64,000 bases of DNA from Planctomycetota bacterium. GTDB lineage: Bacteria > Planctomycetota > UBA1135 > UBA2386. The stretch lies in contig JACKIB010000002.1 of NCBI GenBank assembly GCA_020638695.1, forward strand, positions 248,001 through 312,000, in the 5' to 3' direction. The translations under genes were made by a program, and so were the position numbers. Below are positions 8,883-17,531 of this stretch, in pieces. Each line of letters starts with the position of its first letter. Position 1 is the first letter of the stretch. The notes below the pieces were generated by a model. That model ran no database searches, was not told where the DNA came from, and saw only the letters and a list, made by a program, of their open reading frames with translations.

Positions 8883-9727
8883 CGCGCGAAGCTCCTGCGC
8901 AGCGCGCCACTCCACCAATCGAACAACCCGACCAGCGCGAGCAGCGCGTAGAGGTGCGTCCAGGCTTCGCCGTAGGAGCCGGTCTGGAACGCCTGCTGCA
9001 GGAAGTAGCCGATCGTCTCGAAGCCGAAGAACCCGAGCACGGCGGCGGAGCGCAGCGCGCATTCGAAGCGGTAGAAGGCGTACGCCGTCACGTCGGCGAG
9101 CGCCCGCGGCAGCAGCCCGAAGCAGAATACCTGCAGCGGTGCGGCACCGAGTCCGCGCAGGGCCCACGCCGCCTCCCGCGGCACTTCGTCGACGACCTCG
9201 GCGAACACCTTGCCGAGGGTGCAACCGTATGGGATGGCGATCGCGAACACACCGCTCAGCGGGCTGTTGCCCAACGCACAGAGCAGCAACACGGCCCACA
9301 ACAGCTCGTGGACGGAGCGAAACAGGGCGATCGCGCTGCGCGCCGCGACGAACACCAGCCGACACACGACGCAGCGCGCCGCCGTCGGGCGAGCACCGTC
9401 CCCGCCGGAGTCGGTGGCCCACCACGCAGTCGAAGCGAAGAACCCCAGGACGATCCCCAGCGGTAGCGCGAGCGCCATCGCCGATGCGGCGAACACCACC
9501 GTGTTCCACAGCCCCCGCAGCAACTCGGCGCGCAACGTCGCGGTGAGCACCGGGTGGACCGCCTCGGCGAAGAAATCGCGCAGCACCACCCAATGCTCGC
9601 CGCGGGGGATCGCGTCGCCCGGCCGCAGGTCGAGATACCACGCTGCCCAAGCCGCCGCGGCGACGACTCCGAGCGCCACCACCCGCCGCCGACCCACTCG
9701 GTCACCCCTCACGCGACGCGCCATCAT
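8879..9727 (-). CDS. phnE: PhnE-type ABC transporter permease, first copy
   Basis: 282 residues with an N-terminal anchor and about five further membrane segments. The EAA-type loop ALRGLGAAPLQVFCFGLLPRALADV is present, followed by FYRFECALRSAAVLGFFGFETIGYFLQ, which matches PhnE. It is clearly diverged from the neighbouring permease, so the channel is probably a heterodimer. The ATG at 9727 lies 26 bases inside the end of phnC, and a second ATG follows at once. Its own stop overlaps the GTG of the next permease. A cysteine-rich insertion (TAARCVVCRLVF) between the first membrane segments is unusual. Confidence 0.9.
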   Translation of the reverse strand: MMARRVRGDRVGRRRVVALGVVAAAAWAAWYLDLRPGDAIPRGEHWVVLRDFFAEAVHPVLTATLRAELLRGLWNTVVFAASAMALALPLGIVLGFFASTAWWATDSGGDGARPTAARCVVCRLVFVAARSAIALFRSVHELLWAVLLLCALGNSPLSGVFAIAIPYGCTLGKVFAEVVDEVPREAAWALRGLGAAPLQVFCFGLLPRALADVTAYAFYRFECALRSAAVLGFFGFETIGYFLQQAFQTGSYGEAWTHLYALLALVGLFDWWSGALRRSFAR

Positions 9728-10523
9728 CCGAGGCCTCTACGGAATCGAGTCGGTAGAGCGCTTCGATCTCCTCCGGCGCCAGTTCGCCGGGCCGACGATC
9801 GAAAGCGATCCGTCCGGCACGGATCCCGATCAACCGCGGGAAGCAGCGCCGCGCCAGCTCCAGGTCGTGCGTGCTCGCGATCAAGGTGAGCCCGGACTCC
9901 GAAGTGATCGCGAGCAACAACTCGAAGGTGTCACGCGCCCGCTCGGGGTCGAGGCTCGACACCGGCTCGTCGACCAACAGCGCGCGCGCGTCCTGGTAGA
10001 GCGCCCGCGCGATGGCCACGCGCTGCCGCTCCCCACCGGACAGGCGGTCGGTGCGTTCGAAGGTCTTCTCCGGGATGCCGACCCGTTCGAGGATCTCGTG
10101 CACCCGCAAGAGCTCACGGCGTGGCGGTCGGAGCATCGCACCGACCGACCGCAGGAACCCCATACTGCCCAATCGGCCGGCCAGGACGTTCTGCGCGACC
10201 CGTAGGTTGGGCACCAGGTCGAGACCCTGGTGCACGAAACCGATCCGCGAACGCAACTGCCGCAACCGGCGGGGGTCGAAACCCGTCAAGCACGAACCGT
10301 CCACGCACACCTCGCCACGCGACGGCCACAGCACGGCGTTGAGCAGCCGCAGCAGGCTGGTCTTGCCGGCACCGCTCGGCCCGACCAGTGCGACCTGTTC
10401 GCCCGGTCCGATGCACAACTCGATGTCGGACAGCACCGGGTGCCCCTGGAGCACCACCTCGACACCGCGGAGCGTGAACGCGGCTCCGGTGCTAGGAATC
10501 TGCGCCACAGAATGATGACCCAC
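9702..10523 (-). CDS. phnC: PhnC-type ABC transporter ATP-binding protein, start codon inside a mobile element
   Basis: 273 residues with Walker A GPSGAGKTS, the signature LSGGERQRVAIARAL and Walker B ALLVDEPVSSLDP. The pattern WPSRGEVCVDG and RSRIGFVHQGLDLVPNLRVAQNV are typical of PhnC. It powers import with the two PhnE-like permeases. The reading frame starts at a GTG (10521-10523) that lies inside an old copy of element family 1 (10492-10656), so the first ten or so residues (VGHHSVAQIPS) are element sequence. The next in-frame starts would remove the first beta strand (AAFTLRGVEVV), so the element start is probably used. The 135 bases to the phnD stop are almost wholly element. Confidence 0.92.
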   Translation of the reverse strand: MGHHSVAQIPSTGAAFTLRGVEVVLQGHPVLSDIELCIGPGEQVALVGPSGAGKTSLLRLLNAVLWPSRGEVCVDGSCLTGFDPRRLRQLRSRIGFVHQGLDLVPNLRVAQNVLAGRLGSMGFLRSVGAMLRPPRRELLRVHEILERVGIPEKTFERTDRLSGGERQRVAIARALYQDARALLVDEPVSSLDPERARDTFELLLAITSESGLTLIASTHDLELARRCFPRLIGIRAGRIAFDRRPGELAPEEIEALYRLDSVEASDDGASREG

Positions 10524-10656
10524 GAGATCCGCGCCTTACCCCACCTGTCACCCGCCGAGAGCCGCGCCGAATCCACCGATTCGGTTGCGCCTTCGGGCGG
10601 CGACCTGCGCCGAAACCCACGCACATTCTGAACCGCCTCTGGTGGTGCAGACTGCC
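10492..10656. repeat. Element family 1, degenerate copy inside the phn operon
   Basis: About 165 bases matching the 168-base family-1 elements at 23270-23437 and 34978-35145. The left end reads CTAGGAATCTGCGCCACAGAA (one change from the intact end), and the right end TGGTGGTGCAGACTGCC is decayed. The internal palindrome CCGAAT-CCACCG-ATTCGG is kept. It fills the gap between phnD and phnC and provides the phnC start codon. The decay suggests an older insertion than the other two copies. No coding sequence of its own. Confidence 0.85.
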
Positions 10657-10658
10657 GG

Positions 10659-11627
10659 TCACTTGACTGGCCGCACCAGCCCGAGGTCGCGCGCCACGGC
10701 GGCGATTCCGGCGAAGTCCGCATCGCCGGCCGGCACCATCTTCCGCCGCCGGAACCGGCCTGCCATGTCGGGATCCATGGCGAGCAGCGACTTGGTCAGG
10801 CGATCGGTGAAGCCAGCCCCGAACACCGCGTCGAGTCCGGGACGAACGGTGAACTGGTAGTCGGCGAACGGCGGCGTGGTCCACACCACCGGGCAGTCGT
10901 TCGGGTCGAGCTTGCCTTCCTTGACCTGCCCGTCGTACACCGCGAAGTCGACGACCCCGGCGTCCCAGACCCCGTCCTTCACCATGCGGATCGTCATCGC
11001 GTGGTCTCCGGAATAGCCGACCTCTCGGAACAGTTCGGCTGGCGCCTTGCCGGTCGCCTGCCGGATGAAGTACTCCGGCATGAGCCGACCCGAGGTGGAC
11101 GTCTTCGCGCCGAAGGTGAAGCGCCGGCCGGCGAGTTCGGTCGGAAACGTCTCGCTGCGGCGCACCGGCGAGTTCTTGGCCACGATCACGTAGGCGCGAT
11201 AACGGCCGTCGAGTTCACCCTTGACGACGGCGTGTGCACCGGGCACTTCGGCGCGCGCCTGCACTCCGGTGAGGCCGCCGTACCACGCCATCTGAATGTC
11301 GTTGTTGACGAACATCGTCACTGTCGCGTCGTACTTGGCGGCGGGCACGTACTCGACCGCGACGCCGGTGCGCTCTGCCAAGTAGCGCGCCACCGGTTCG
11401 TAGGTGGCCCGCAACTGCTTCTGGTCCTCGTTGGGGATCGCGCTGAAGCGGAACACCGCCGGCTTGCGCACCTCGCGACACCCGTTCGCCAGGCACAGCG
11501 TCCCCGCCAGGCACAGCGTCCCCGCCAGACACGCCGCCGCCAGACACGCTGCGCCGACACGGCTCCAGATCGGGTCAACCCGCACGAATCGCGCCCCGAC
11601 GCGGCGACGGTGCGACACACGAGTCAC
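10659..11627 (-). CDS. phnD: PhnD-type periplasmic oxyanion-binding protein
   Basis: 322 residues from a GTG at 11627 that overlaps the stop of the TorD-like gene (GTGA). After a hydrophobic export segment the mature part follows the phosphate/phosphite/phosphonate-binding family: IPNEDQKQLRATYEPVARYLAERTGV near the start, NNDIQMAWYGGLTGVQAR, KTSTSGRLMPEYF and VGYSGDHAMTIRMVKDGVWDAG. It should deliver its ligand to the PhnC-PhnE importer. The export segment is odd: an 18-base tandem repeat (11487-11522, with decayed further units) makes it read CLAGTLCLAGTLCLAN, and a possible lipidated cysteine follows in ANGCR. The related binding folds in TtrS and ThsS sensors recognise sulfur oxyanions, so the ligand need not contain phosphorus. 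Confidence 0.9.
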   Translation of the reverse strand: MTRVSHRRRVGARFVRVDPIWSRVGAACLAAACLAGTLCLAGTLCLANGCREVRKPAVFRFSAIPNEDQKQLRATYEPVARYLAERTGVAVEYVPAAKYDATVTMFVNNDIQMAWYGGLTGVQARAEVPGAHAVVKGELDGRYRAYVIVAKNSPVRRSETFPTELAGRRFTFGAKTSTSGRLMPEYFIRQATGKAPAELFREVGYSGDHAMTIRMVKDGVWDAGVVDFAVYDGQVKEGKLDPNDCPVVWTTPPFADYQFTVRPGLDAVFGAGFTDRLTKSLLAMDPDMAGRFRRRKMVPAGDADFAGIAAVARDLGLVRPVK

Positions 11628-12169
11628 CGAGACGGCCCATGCTCCACCGCCGCACCGCGGATCTCCGCGACCATCGCGCACACGGCACGGCTCAGCGAGC
11701 CGTAGAAACCCGGGCGACCCCTGGCCTCGTGCAGCGCCGCGTCGACCCACCCGAGGTAGTCGGCGGCGAGCCGCGTCGCGACCTCGGGGGCCGCCTCGGC
11801 ACTTTCGCTCCACAACAGGAGCAGGCTACCGAGGTGATCCACCGGTGCGCCGCCTGCCACCTCGGGGTCGAAGTCGAGGCCCGACTCGCTGGCCAGTGCG
11901 CGCACGGCGACCGCGGTGTCTCCCTCGTATTGCCCATCGAGCCACAGCGAAGCGATCGGCGGCGCACTCCGCTCGGGGTGAAGCAGCACCGCGAAGAACT
12001 CCGCGTGAACCTCCTCGAGCGCATCGGTCGACGGCAACTCCACACCTGCCGCGGCGAGTGCGGCGGCGATCTCCGGCGAGCCGAGTTCACGCAACAGCGC
12101 TGCATCCGGTTCGCGCAGCATCAGCCACGCCAACAGCCGCGCGGCGGGAGCCAGGTCCGCCACGCTCAT
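11624..12169 (-). CDS. TorD/DmsD-like molybdoenzyme maturation chaperone
   Basis: 181 residues, almost entirely helical. The family core is seen as EEVHAEFFAVLLHPERSAPPIASLWLDG, near-identical in layout to the TorD 'Y..LF..G....P.ESV...G' block, followed by DHLGSLLLLWSES and the LAADYLGWV segment. Such chaperones bind the Tat signal of a partner molybdoenzyme in the cytoplasm and hold it until the cofactor is inserted. The ATG at 12169 overlaps the stop of the catalytic-subunit gene (ATGA), so partner and chaperone are made together. The open frame upstream of 12169 is a shadow of that gene. Confidence 0.88.
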   Translation of the reverse strand: MSVADLAPAARLLAWLMLREPDAALLRELGSPEIAAALAAAGVELPSTDALEEVHAEFFAVLLHPERSAPPIASLWLDGQYEGDTAVAVRALASESGLDFDPEVAGGAPVDHLGSLLLLWSESAEAAPEVATRLAADYLGWVDAALHEARGRPGFYGSLSRAVCAMVAEIRGAAVEHGPSR

Positions 12170-14964
12170 GACAACTTGCGGACGTTGACCACCGTGTCGT
12201 GGAACGACTGCTGTCCGGAGATCACGTCCGGCGCGATCGGCAGGATCTGGTTCTGCGCCCAGCCCGGCCCGGTGTTGCGCACCCAGTTGTTCGGTGCCGC
12301 CCCGCCGCGGGCCTCCCACCACATGTTGCGCTCCCAGTCGGCGTCGCGCATGCGGTCGGCATCCATACCGCGCCGCGCCGAGCCCGACTCTCGCCGCACC
12401 AGCGCTTGGGCCACCGAGGTGTACGCCCAATGGCCGAGCGAGTTCGAGATCGCGATCGCCCGCGGGTGCACGCCACGCGTCACCACCACCGGGATCTGCA
12501 GCTTGCGCTCGATCGGCCCGCTGCCGAGCTGCAGCGATTTGCTGAGCTTGTCGATGGTCTTCGACCGATGGCCGGTCAACTCGACCCAGTCCCCGTCCTT
12601 CAGCCCGAGGCGGGCCGCGGTGTCCGGGTGGATCCAGGCCGGGTTGCTGTGCACGATCTCCGAGCACCACTTGAGGTTGGCGGTGCGCCCGTGGTTGTGC
12701 ACGTTCCACTTGAACGACGTCATCACCAGCTGATCATCCGCCAGACCGACGTGCTCCTCGATCTGCATGTAGGTCGGCCACGGCGACAACTCGTACTCGT
12801 GGCCGGCGTGGCTCGGCGGGCGGCGCTTGGCCTTCGCGCCGGAGCGGGCGATCAACGCCGAAGTGTCCTGGTTGCGCGCGGTCATGACCACGAACTCCGA
12901 GTGCACTTCGAGCTTGCGGCTCGGCGTCTTGAAACCGACCACCGGCTTGCCGCGGTACATGATCCCGATGCCCTTGCCGGCCTTGGTGATCACACCGGTC
13001 TTCTCGTCCACCTGCGCACCCTTCATCGCCTTGTCGTCCAGGGGCCGCAGGTACGGCTGGTAGTAGCGCGGCTGCTGCGGATCCTCGTACGCACCCACGT
13101 CTTCGAGGAACGCCATGCTGTCGGTGTACTTGGCGCGATCGAACGGCACGTTCTTCACCCACTCGGCCATGTACGAGCGCTGATCCAGCTCCTTGGGGAA
13201 CCACTTCTCCATGCCGCCGCCGACCCGTCGCGCCAGCTCCGGCAGGATCTCGCGCACGTCCTTGGACTCGCCGAGCGGCTCGATCATCGGCCGCCGCATG
13301 CTCAGGTACGGTTTGAGGTTGTAGGCGCCGCGAGCATCGACGTCCCAGCGCTCCATGAACGTGGTCCACGGCAGCACCAAGTCGGCGAACGACGCGGTCT
13401 CGCTGAGGAACGGATTGATGCAGACGTGGAAGCCGATCTTCTCCTCATCGAGCAGCACCGCACGCGTGACGTCGGTCTCCGGCCACGTCAGCGGCGAATC
13501 GAGATTGTAGGTCATGTAGACCTGCATCTTGGCGCGCCCCTTCGCGAGGTAGTGGTAGACGATCTCGCCGACCTTCATCTGGTTCCAGACGTTCGACAAC
13601 ACGAATTCCGGCGGGTCGACCAGGATCGACGGGGTCTTCGGCGACGGCGGTCCCTTCGGCGCCGGGAACCGCTTGCCGTCCACTCCGCCGGTGAACATCC
13701 AACACCAGCCACCTTGCTTGCCGACCGACCCGACCAGCACGTTCAGCAATCCGATCGCCCGATCGTTGTAGTAACCGTTGATGTGCGCACTGCTGCCGCG
13801 GTTGCACATCGTGGTGGCGTGCGGGGCGGCGGCGGCGAACTCACGGGCGATGCGCTGGATCACGACCGCCGACACCCCGCTGGTCTTCTCGGCCCACTGC
13901 GGCGTGTACGCCTTGATCTGCTCCCACAGGGCATCGATGCCGCAGTTCGCCCACTCGCGGAAGAACTGGTCGTCGTACAGCTTCTCCTGGATCAAGGTGT
14001 GGGCCATCGCCAGCGCGATCGCCCCATCGGTGCCGGGGAACGGCATGTAGAACTCGTCCGAATTGCCGGCGGTGTTCGACATTCGCACGTCGAAAGTCAC
14101 CAGCTTGGCGCCGTTCTCGAACCGTCCGCGCTGCACCCGCTGCGCGCCGGCCACGTGACCCTGATGCGCCTCGAACATGTTCGAGCCGAAGTTCAGGATG
14201 TACTTGGCGTTCTCGTAGTCGCCGAGGTCCCAGTCCGATTCGAACAGGTAGGTCAGGTTGGCGGCGCGGCGCGCCGCGGAACACAGGCCCCGGTGGTTGA
14301 GGTGCGTGTTGGTGCCAAACGCGCGCAGGAAGCGCTGCACGATGTCGTTCGATCGGCTGCGGCCCTGGTGGAACGCGAATTCCTCGAGCTTGCCCGAGCG
14401 CTGCACCGCTTGCAGCTTGCTCGCCACCATGTCGTACGCCTCGTCCCACGAGATCCGCCGCCAGCGGCCCTCGCCGCGCTTGCCGACCCGCGCCAGCGGG
14501 TAGAGCAGACGCTCGGGGTGGTACAGGTGATTGAGCGCCGCCTGGCCGCGCGCACACATCCGGCCGCGCGAGTTCGGATCCGCGGGGTTGCCATCGACCT
14601 TGATCACCCGCCCGTCCTTGACCCACCCGGTGATGCCGCACACCGTCGAGCAGAGCTGGCACATGCCGTGCACCGGCTTCGCGCCGCGGTACTTGTCCGG
14701 GTCGGGGAACTTGTGCTTGCGGTACGGGCCCGGCAACTGACAAACCCCCGGCATCTTCAGGTCGCCGGTGGCGTACGGGGTGCCCCGGCCGCGCTTCCAC
14801 ACCTCGAGGTTCTTCTCCCGACTCGGCGTCGACTTGCCGGAACCGGTGGAGCGGCAGCTGCCGAGCGTGCCCGCGGCGGCCAGCGCCGCGCTGAGCCGCA
14901 GCAAGTCGCGACGCGTTGGGACATCGGCAGGGTGCCGAACTTCATCCGAGACAGGTCGGTTCAT
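12166..14964 (-). CDS. Tat-exported molybdopterin oxidoreductase, catalytic subunit
   Basis: 932 residues of the DMSO-reductase superfamily. The ATG at 14964 gives a twin-arginine signal, TRRDLLRLSAALAAAGTLGSC, which also contains a possible lipobox. The [4Fe-4S] site is C102-x2-C105-x3-C109-x27-C137. The likely molybdenum ligand is C228 in NHRGLCSAARRAA, so it groups by ligand with the PsrA/PhsA/TtrA/ArrA class and not with serine (DMSO) or aspartate (nitrate) enzymes. Cofactor-binding blocks NFGSNMFEAHQGH, DVRMSNTAG and LPWTTFMERWDVDARGAYN follow. It acts outside the inner membrane on an unknown substrate. Start and stop overlap the iron-sulfur subunit and TorD-like genes. No NrfD- or DmsC-type membrane subunit is nearby. 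Confidence 0.93.
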   Translation of the reverse strand: MNRPVSDEVRHPADVPTRRDLLRLSAALAAAGTLGSCRSTGSGKSTPSREKNLEVWKRGRGTPYATGDLKMPGVCQLPGPYRKHKFPDPDKYRGAKPVHGMCQLCSTVCGITGWVKDGRVIKVDGNPADPNSRGRMCARGQAALNHLYHPERLLYPLARVGKRGEGRWRRISWDEAYDMVASKLQAVQRSGKLEEFAFHQGRSRSNDIVQRFLRAFGTNTHLNHRGLCSAARRAANLTYLFESDWDLGDYENAKYILNFGSNMFEAHQGHVAGAQRVQRGRFENGAKLVTFDVRMSNTAGNSDEFYMPFPGTDGAIALAMAHTLIQEKLYDDQFFREWANCGIDALWEQIKAYTPQWAEKTSGVSAVVIQRIAREFAAAAPHATTMCNRGSSAHINGYYNDRAIGLLNVLVGSVGKQGGWCWMFTGGVDGKRFPAPKGPPSPKTPSILVDPPEFVLSNVWNQMKVGEIVYHYLAKGRAKMQVYMTYNLDSPLTWPETDVTRAVLLDEEKIGFHVCINPFLSETASFADLVLPWTTFMERWDVDARGAYNLKPYLSMRRPMIEPLGESKDVREILPELARRVGGGMEKWFPKELDQRSYMAEWVKNVPFDRAKYTDSMAFLEDVGAYEDPQQPRYYQPYLRPLDDKAMKGAQVDEKTGVITKAGKGIGIMYRGKPVVGFKTPSRKLEVHSEFVVMTARNQDTSALIARSGAKAKRRPPSHAGHEYELSPWPTYMQIEEHVGLADDQLVMTSFKWNVHNHGRTANLKWCSEIVHSNPAWIHPDTAARLGLKDGDWVELTGHRSKTIDKLSKSLQLGSGPIERKLQIPVVVTRGVHPRAIAISNSLGHWAYTSVAQALVRRESGSARRGMDADRMRDADWERNMWWEARGGAAPNNWVRNTGPGWAQNQILPIAPDVISGQQSFHDTVVNVRKLS

Positions 14965-15827
14965 CGCGGCTCCTTCCAGCGGTAGACGCTGTAGCTGTCC
15001 GGTCCGTAGCTCTGCCCTTCGCCGGGCACCTTGGGTTCCCATTGCGCGATGTTGCGGTGCTTGTCGCTGGCGAACCACATCCGCGGCTTGGTCTCCTTCT
15101 CCGGACGCAGCTGCGCCAGCGCCCCCTCGCGCTCCAGCTTGGCCTTCAGCTTCGAAACCCTCGATTCGGGATCATTGAGGTCGCCGAAGTACAACGCCTC
15201 GCTCGGGCACGTCGCCGCACACGCCGGCTCGAGCCCGACGTCGATCCGGTGGGTACAGTTGTGGCACTTGACCGCCTGGTTGGCGACCGGATCGATGTAG
15301 ATCGCACCGTAGGGGCAGGCGTCCTTGCACGCGGCGTATCCCGAGCACACATCGTAGTCGATCTGCACGGAGCCCCCGGCGCCCTTGTGCAGCGCACCAC
15401 ACGGACAGGCCTTGATGCACGGTGCGTCCTCACAGTGTTGACAAGCCATCGGCACCATCAACCGCGCCATCCCGCCCTGTGGCTTCTCGTAGTCGTGGTA
15501 GATCGTCTGCCGGATGTACTTGCCGAGCGGCACGTCGTTCTCCGCCTTGCACGCCACCTCGCAGCCGTGGCAGCCGAAGCAACGGCGGGCATCGACGACC
15601 CAGCCGTAGCGCTTGCCGTCGGCCGGGGCCCGCATCCGCTCGCGGTAGTGCTCTTCCGGTTGGAACAGGTCGTGGCGCACTCCCTGCTTCCCTTGCGCCT
15701 GGCCGGTCGCGGCCAGCAAGGCGCCAGCGGCGCCGAGCTCCAGGACGCTGCGGCGATCCACCGCGGCGGGCTCGGGCTGGTCCGGGGAAGAACGGGGCGG
15801 GTCGGCAGGCGAATCGGCTGGAGGCAT
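14961..15827 (-). CDS. Four-cluster ferredoxin-like electron-transfer subunit of the molybdoenzyme
   Basis: 288 residues with a Tat-like start (VDRRSVLELGAAGALLAATG) from the ATG at 15827. Four cysteine groups are present: CFGCHGCEVAC, CQHCEDAPCIKAC, CSGYAACKDAC and CHNC...CAATC. The third has Tyr164 where the second cysteine is expected (C161-x2-Y-x2-C), giving 15 cluster cysteines instead of 16. In NarH and relatives the matching change (to Trp) goes with a [3Fe-4S] cluster. The subunit passes electrons between the catalytic subunit and a membrane or soluble partner. Its stop overlaps the catalytic-subunit start, and it is the first gene of the operon. Confidence 0.92.
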   Translation of the reverse strand: MPPADSPADPPRSSPDQPEPAAVDRRSVLELGAAGALLAATGQAQGKQGVRHDLFQPEEHYRERMRAPADGKRYGWVVDARRCFGCHGCEVACKAENDVPLGKYIRQTIYHDYEKPQGGMARLMVPMACQHCEDAPCIKACPCGALHKGAGGSVQIDYDVCSGYAACKDACPYGAIYIDPVANQAVKCHNCTHRIDVGLEPACAATCPSEALYFGDLNDPESRVSKLKAKLEREGALAQLRPEKETKPRMWFASDKHRNIAQWEPKVPGEGQSYGPDSYSVYRWKEPR

Positions 15828-16352
15828 ACCCAGGGTCGTAGTCGGGCCGTGGTCGCTACCCGGCGACCGGAGGCGTCGGCGACCGGACCCCAGCGCGACG
15901 GCGTCGAGGTCAGACCGCCGAGGCTGCGATTCAGGTGAAACGTGTACCGCGGGCGACGGCACAGCGGAGTCGGGCAAGGTTCACCACGGTGCACAGCGTA
16001 AACCGCGAGACAGTCGAGACAAGGGGGCCCGGCAGGACGATTCACGAGCAACCGGGTCGCGACGTCATCCGTGATCCCTGCCCAGAAGTAGCCCCGGCAC
16101 GACGCGTGTTGGCGAAGCGAGACACGCTTCAGGGGTCGACGGATCACCACCGGCTATCCCCGGCCATTCCCGGTCGTCCCCTCGGGATTCGACCTCCCGG
16201 CTTCGCGACCGAGTGGCTCAGTCGTGCCGCCTGGCGCGAGACATCTCCGCTCGCACTCCCGACGGCCGGTCGCCGGGTTACCGACGACCGGCATCCCCTA
16301 TCGACGCGCCGCACACGGCGAGTGCACGGCTGAACGGTAGCATCCGAGCGTC
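15828..16352. other. Divergent intergenic region, promoter region of the molybdoenzyme operon
   Basis: 525 bases between the first gene of the minus-strand operon and a plus-strand secreted protein. The open frames through it give only basic low-complexity sequence. It must hold the promoter of the whole seven-gene operon. I could not pick out a sigma-54 or Fnr-type site with confidence, and no repeat copy or RNA gene was recognised. Confidence 0.5.
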
Positions 16353-17531
16353 ATGCCGACCCATCGCCCCGCCGCGTTCTTCCCGTGCGCGCTGTTCGCA
16401 CTCTCGATCACACTGTTGGCCGCCGGCTCCGCGGCGCAGACCACGCACGTGGTGGACGCCAAAGGCGGACCGGGGAGCAACTACCTGGACATCCAGGCGG
16501 CAGTCGACGCCGCATCCCCCGGGGACCGAATCGTGGTCCGCGCGGGCGCCTACTTGGTGTTCCAGGTCACCAAGCCGCTGTCGATCTCCGCGGAAGCCGG
16601 CGTGCAAGTCGGCTCGGGGATCGACCCGAATCGAGCCGAGGTGATCGTTCGTGGTATCGGCGCCGGCCAGACCTTCTCGATGCACGGCGTCGACTTGGTG
16701 GTGTCGTGGAAGACATTCCCCGTGGTGGTCGATCAGTGCCTCGGGACGGTGATTCTCGAAGGCGCGAACGTGCTGTTCCCGGGCGGCACTGCCGGGGTCC
16801 TCGCCACGGATTGCCGCGACCTACGGGTGGTGCGACTCCGAATCGATCAAGTGCGGTTGGAGCGCTCGAACGCGGTGCTCGAGGCGTGCACCATCGGCAA
16901 CACGCTGACTGGGGTATCTGGGCTCCAGGCGATCGATGCGTACGCGCACGTGGTCGGATCGCGCGTGACCGGGACGCGGCAGTACTTCAACCAAGCCGAT
17001 TCCGCCGCCGTGCTGCTGCGCAGCGATCTGATCTCGACCCGCTCGGAGTTCCTGGCCGGTCCGGGAGGCCTCACGCCGTTGAGCGCGGTGCGCGGCACCG
17101 GCCGCCTGCGCACCGACACCGGTTCGGTGTTCGCCCCGGCCAACGGGGGTGTTGCGATCGATCCGCAGATCGACGCGCGGTTCTTCCCGCACGCACGACT
17201 CACCGCCACCGGGGCTCCGCAGGGAAGCACCGTAACGGTCCGACTCGACGGGGTCGCCGGTGAGCGCTACGCGTTGTTCGTCGGCTACCCGGCGCCGCCG
17301 CAGGCGATCCCGGGGCTGGGCGGCAAGCTCGGCATCCAACCGGTCGGGTTGTGGATGGCCGGTGCACTGGACAGCACCGGCAGTGCATCCACCAGCGTTC
17401 CGGTGCCCCCCGCCAGCCAGCTCGACATCACCGGGCTGGCGATCGCGTGGCAGGCGGCGACCGCGCCGAGCACGAACCCGAACGCCGTCGCGCTGTCGAA
17501 CCCCAGCTGCTACGTGCACGGATTGCGCTGA
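16353..17531 (+). CDS. Secreted right-handed parallel beta-helix protein
   Basis: 392 residues with a signal peptide ending at GSAAQ (residues 1-29). The mature start THVVDAKGGPGSNYLDIQAA and VDAASPGDRIVVRAGAYL is the usual opening of pectin-lyase-fold proteins. The middle repeats short hydrophobic turns (GVDLVVSW, GTVILEGANVLF, LRVVRLRIDQVRLE), and the C-terminal beta-rich part ends LSNPSCYVHGLR. No catalytic residues were identified, so a structural or binding role at the cell surface is as likely as polysaccharide cleavage. It is a single gene. The style is very common in Planctomycetota and is one reason for that assignment. Confidence 0.75.
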   Translation: MPTHRPAAFFPCALFALSITLLAAGSAAQTTHVVDAKGGPGSNYLDIQAAVDAASPGDRIVVRAGAYLVFQVTKPLSISAEAGVQVGSGIDPNRAEVIVRGIGAGQTFSMHGVDLVVSWKTFPVVVDQCLGTVILEGANVLFPGGTAGVLATDCRDLRVVRLRIDQVRLERSNAVLEACTIGNTLTGVSGLQAIDAYAHVVGSRVTGTRQYFNQADSAAVLLRSDLISTRSEFLAGPGGLTPLSAVRGTGRLRTDTGSVFAPANGGVAIDPQIDARFFPHARLTATGAPQGSTVTVRLDGVAGERYALFVGYPAPPQAIPGLGGKLGIQPVGLWMAGALDSTGSASTSVPVPPASQLDITGLAIAWQAATAPSTNPNAVALSNPSCYVHGLR

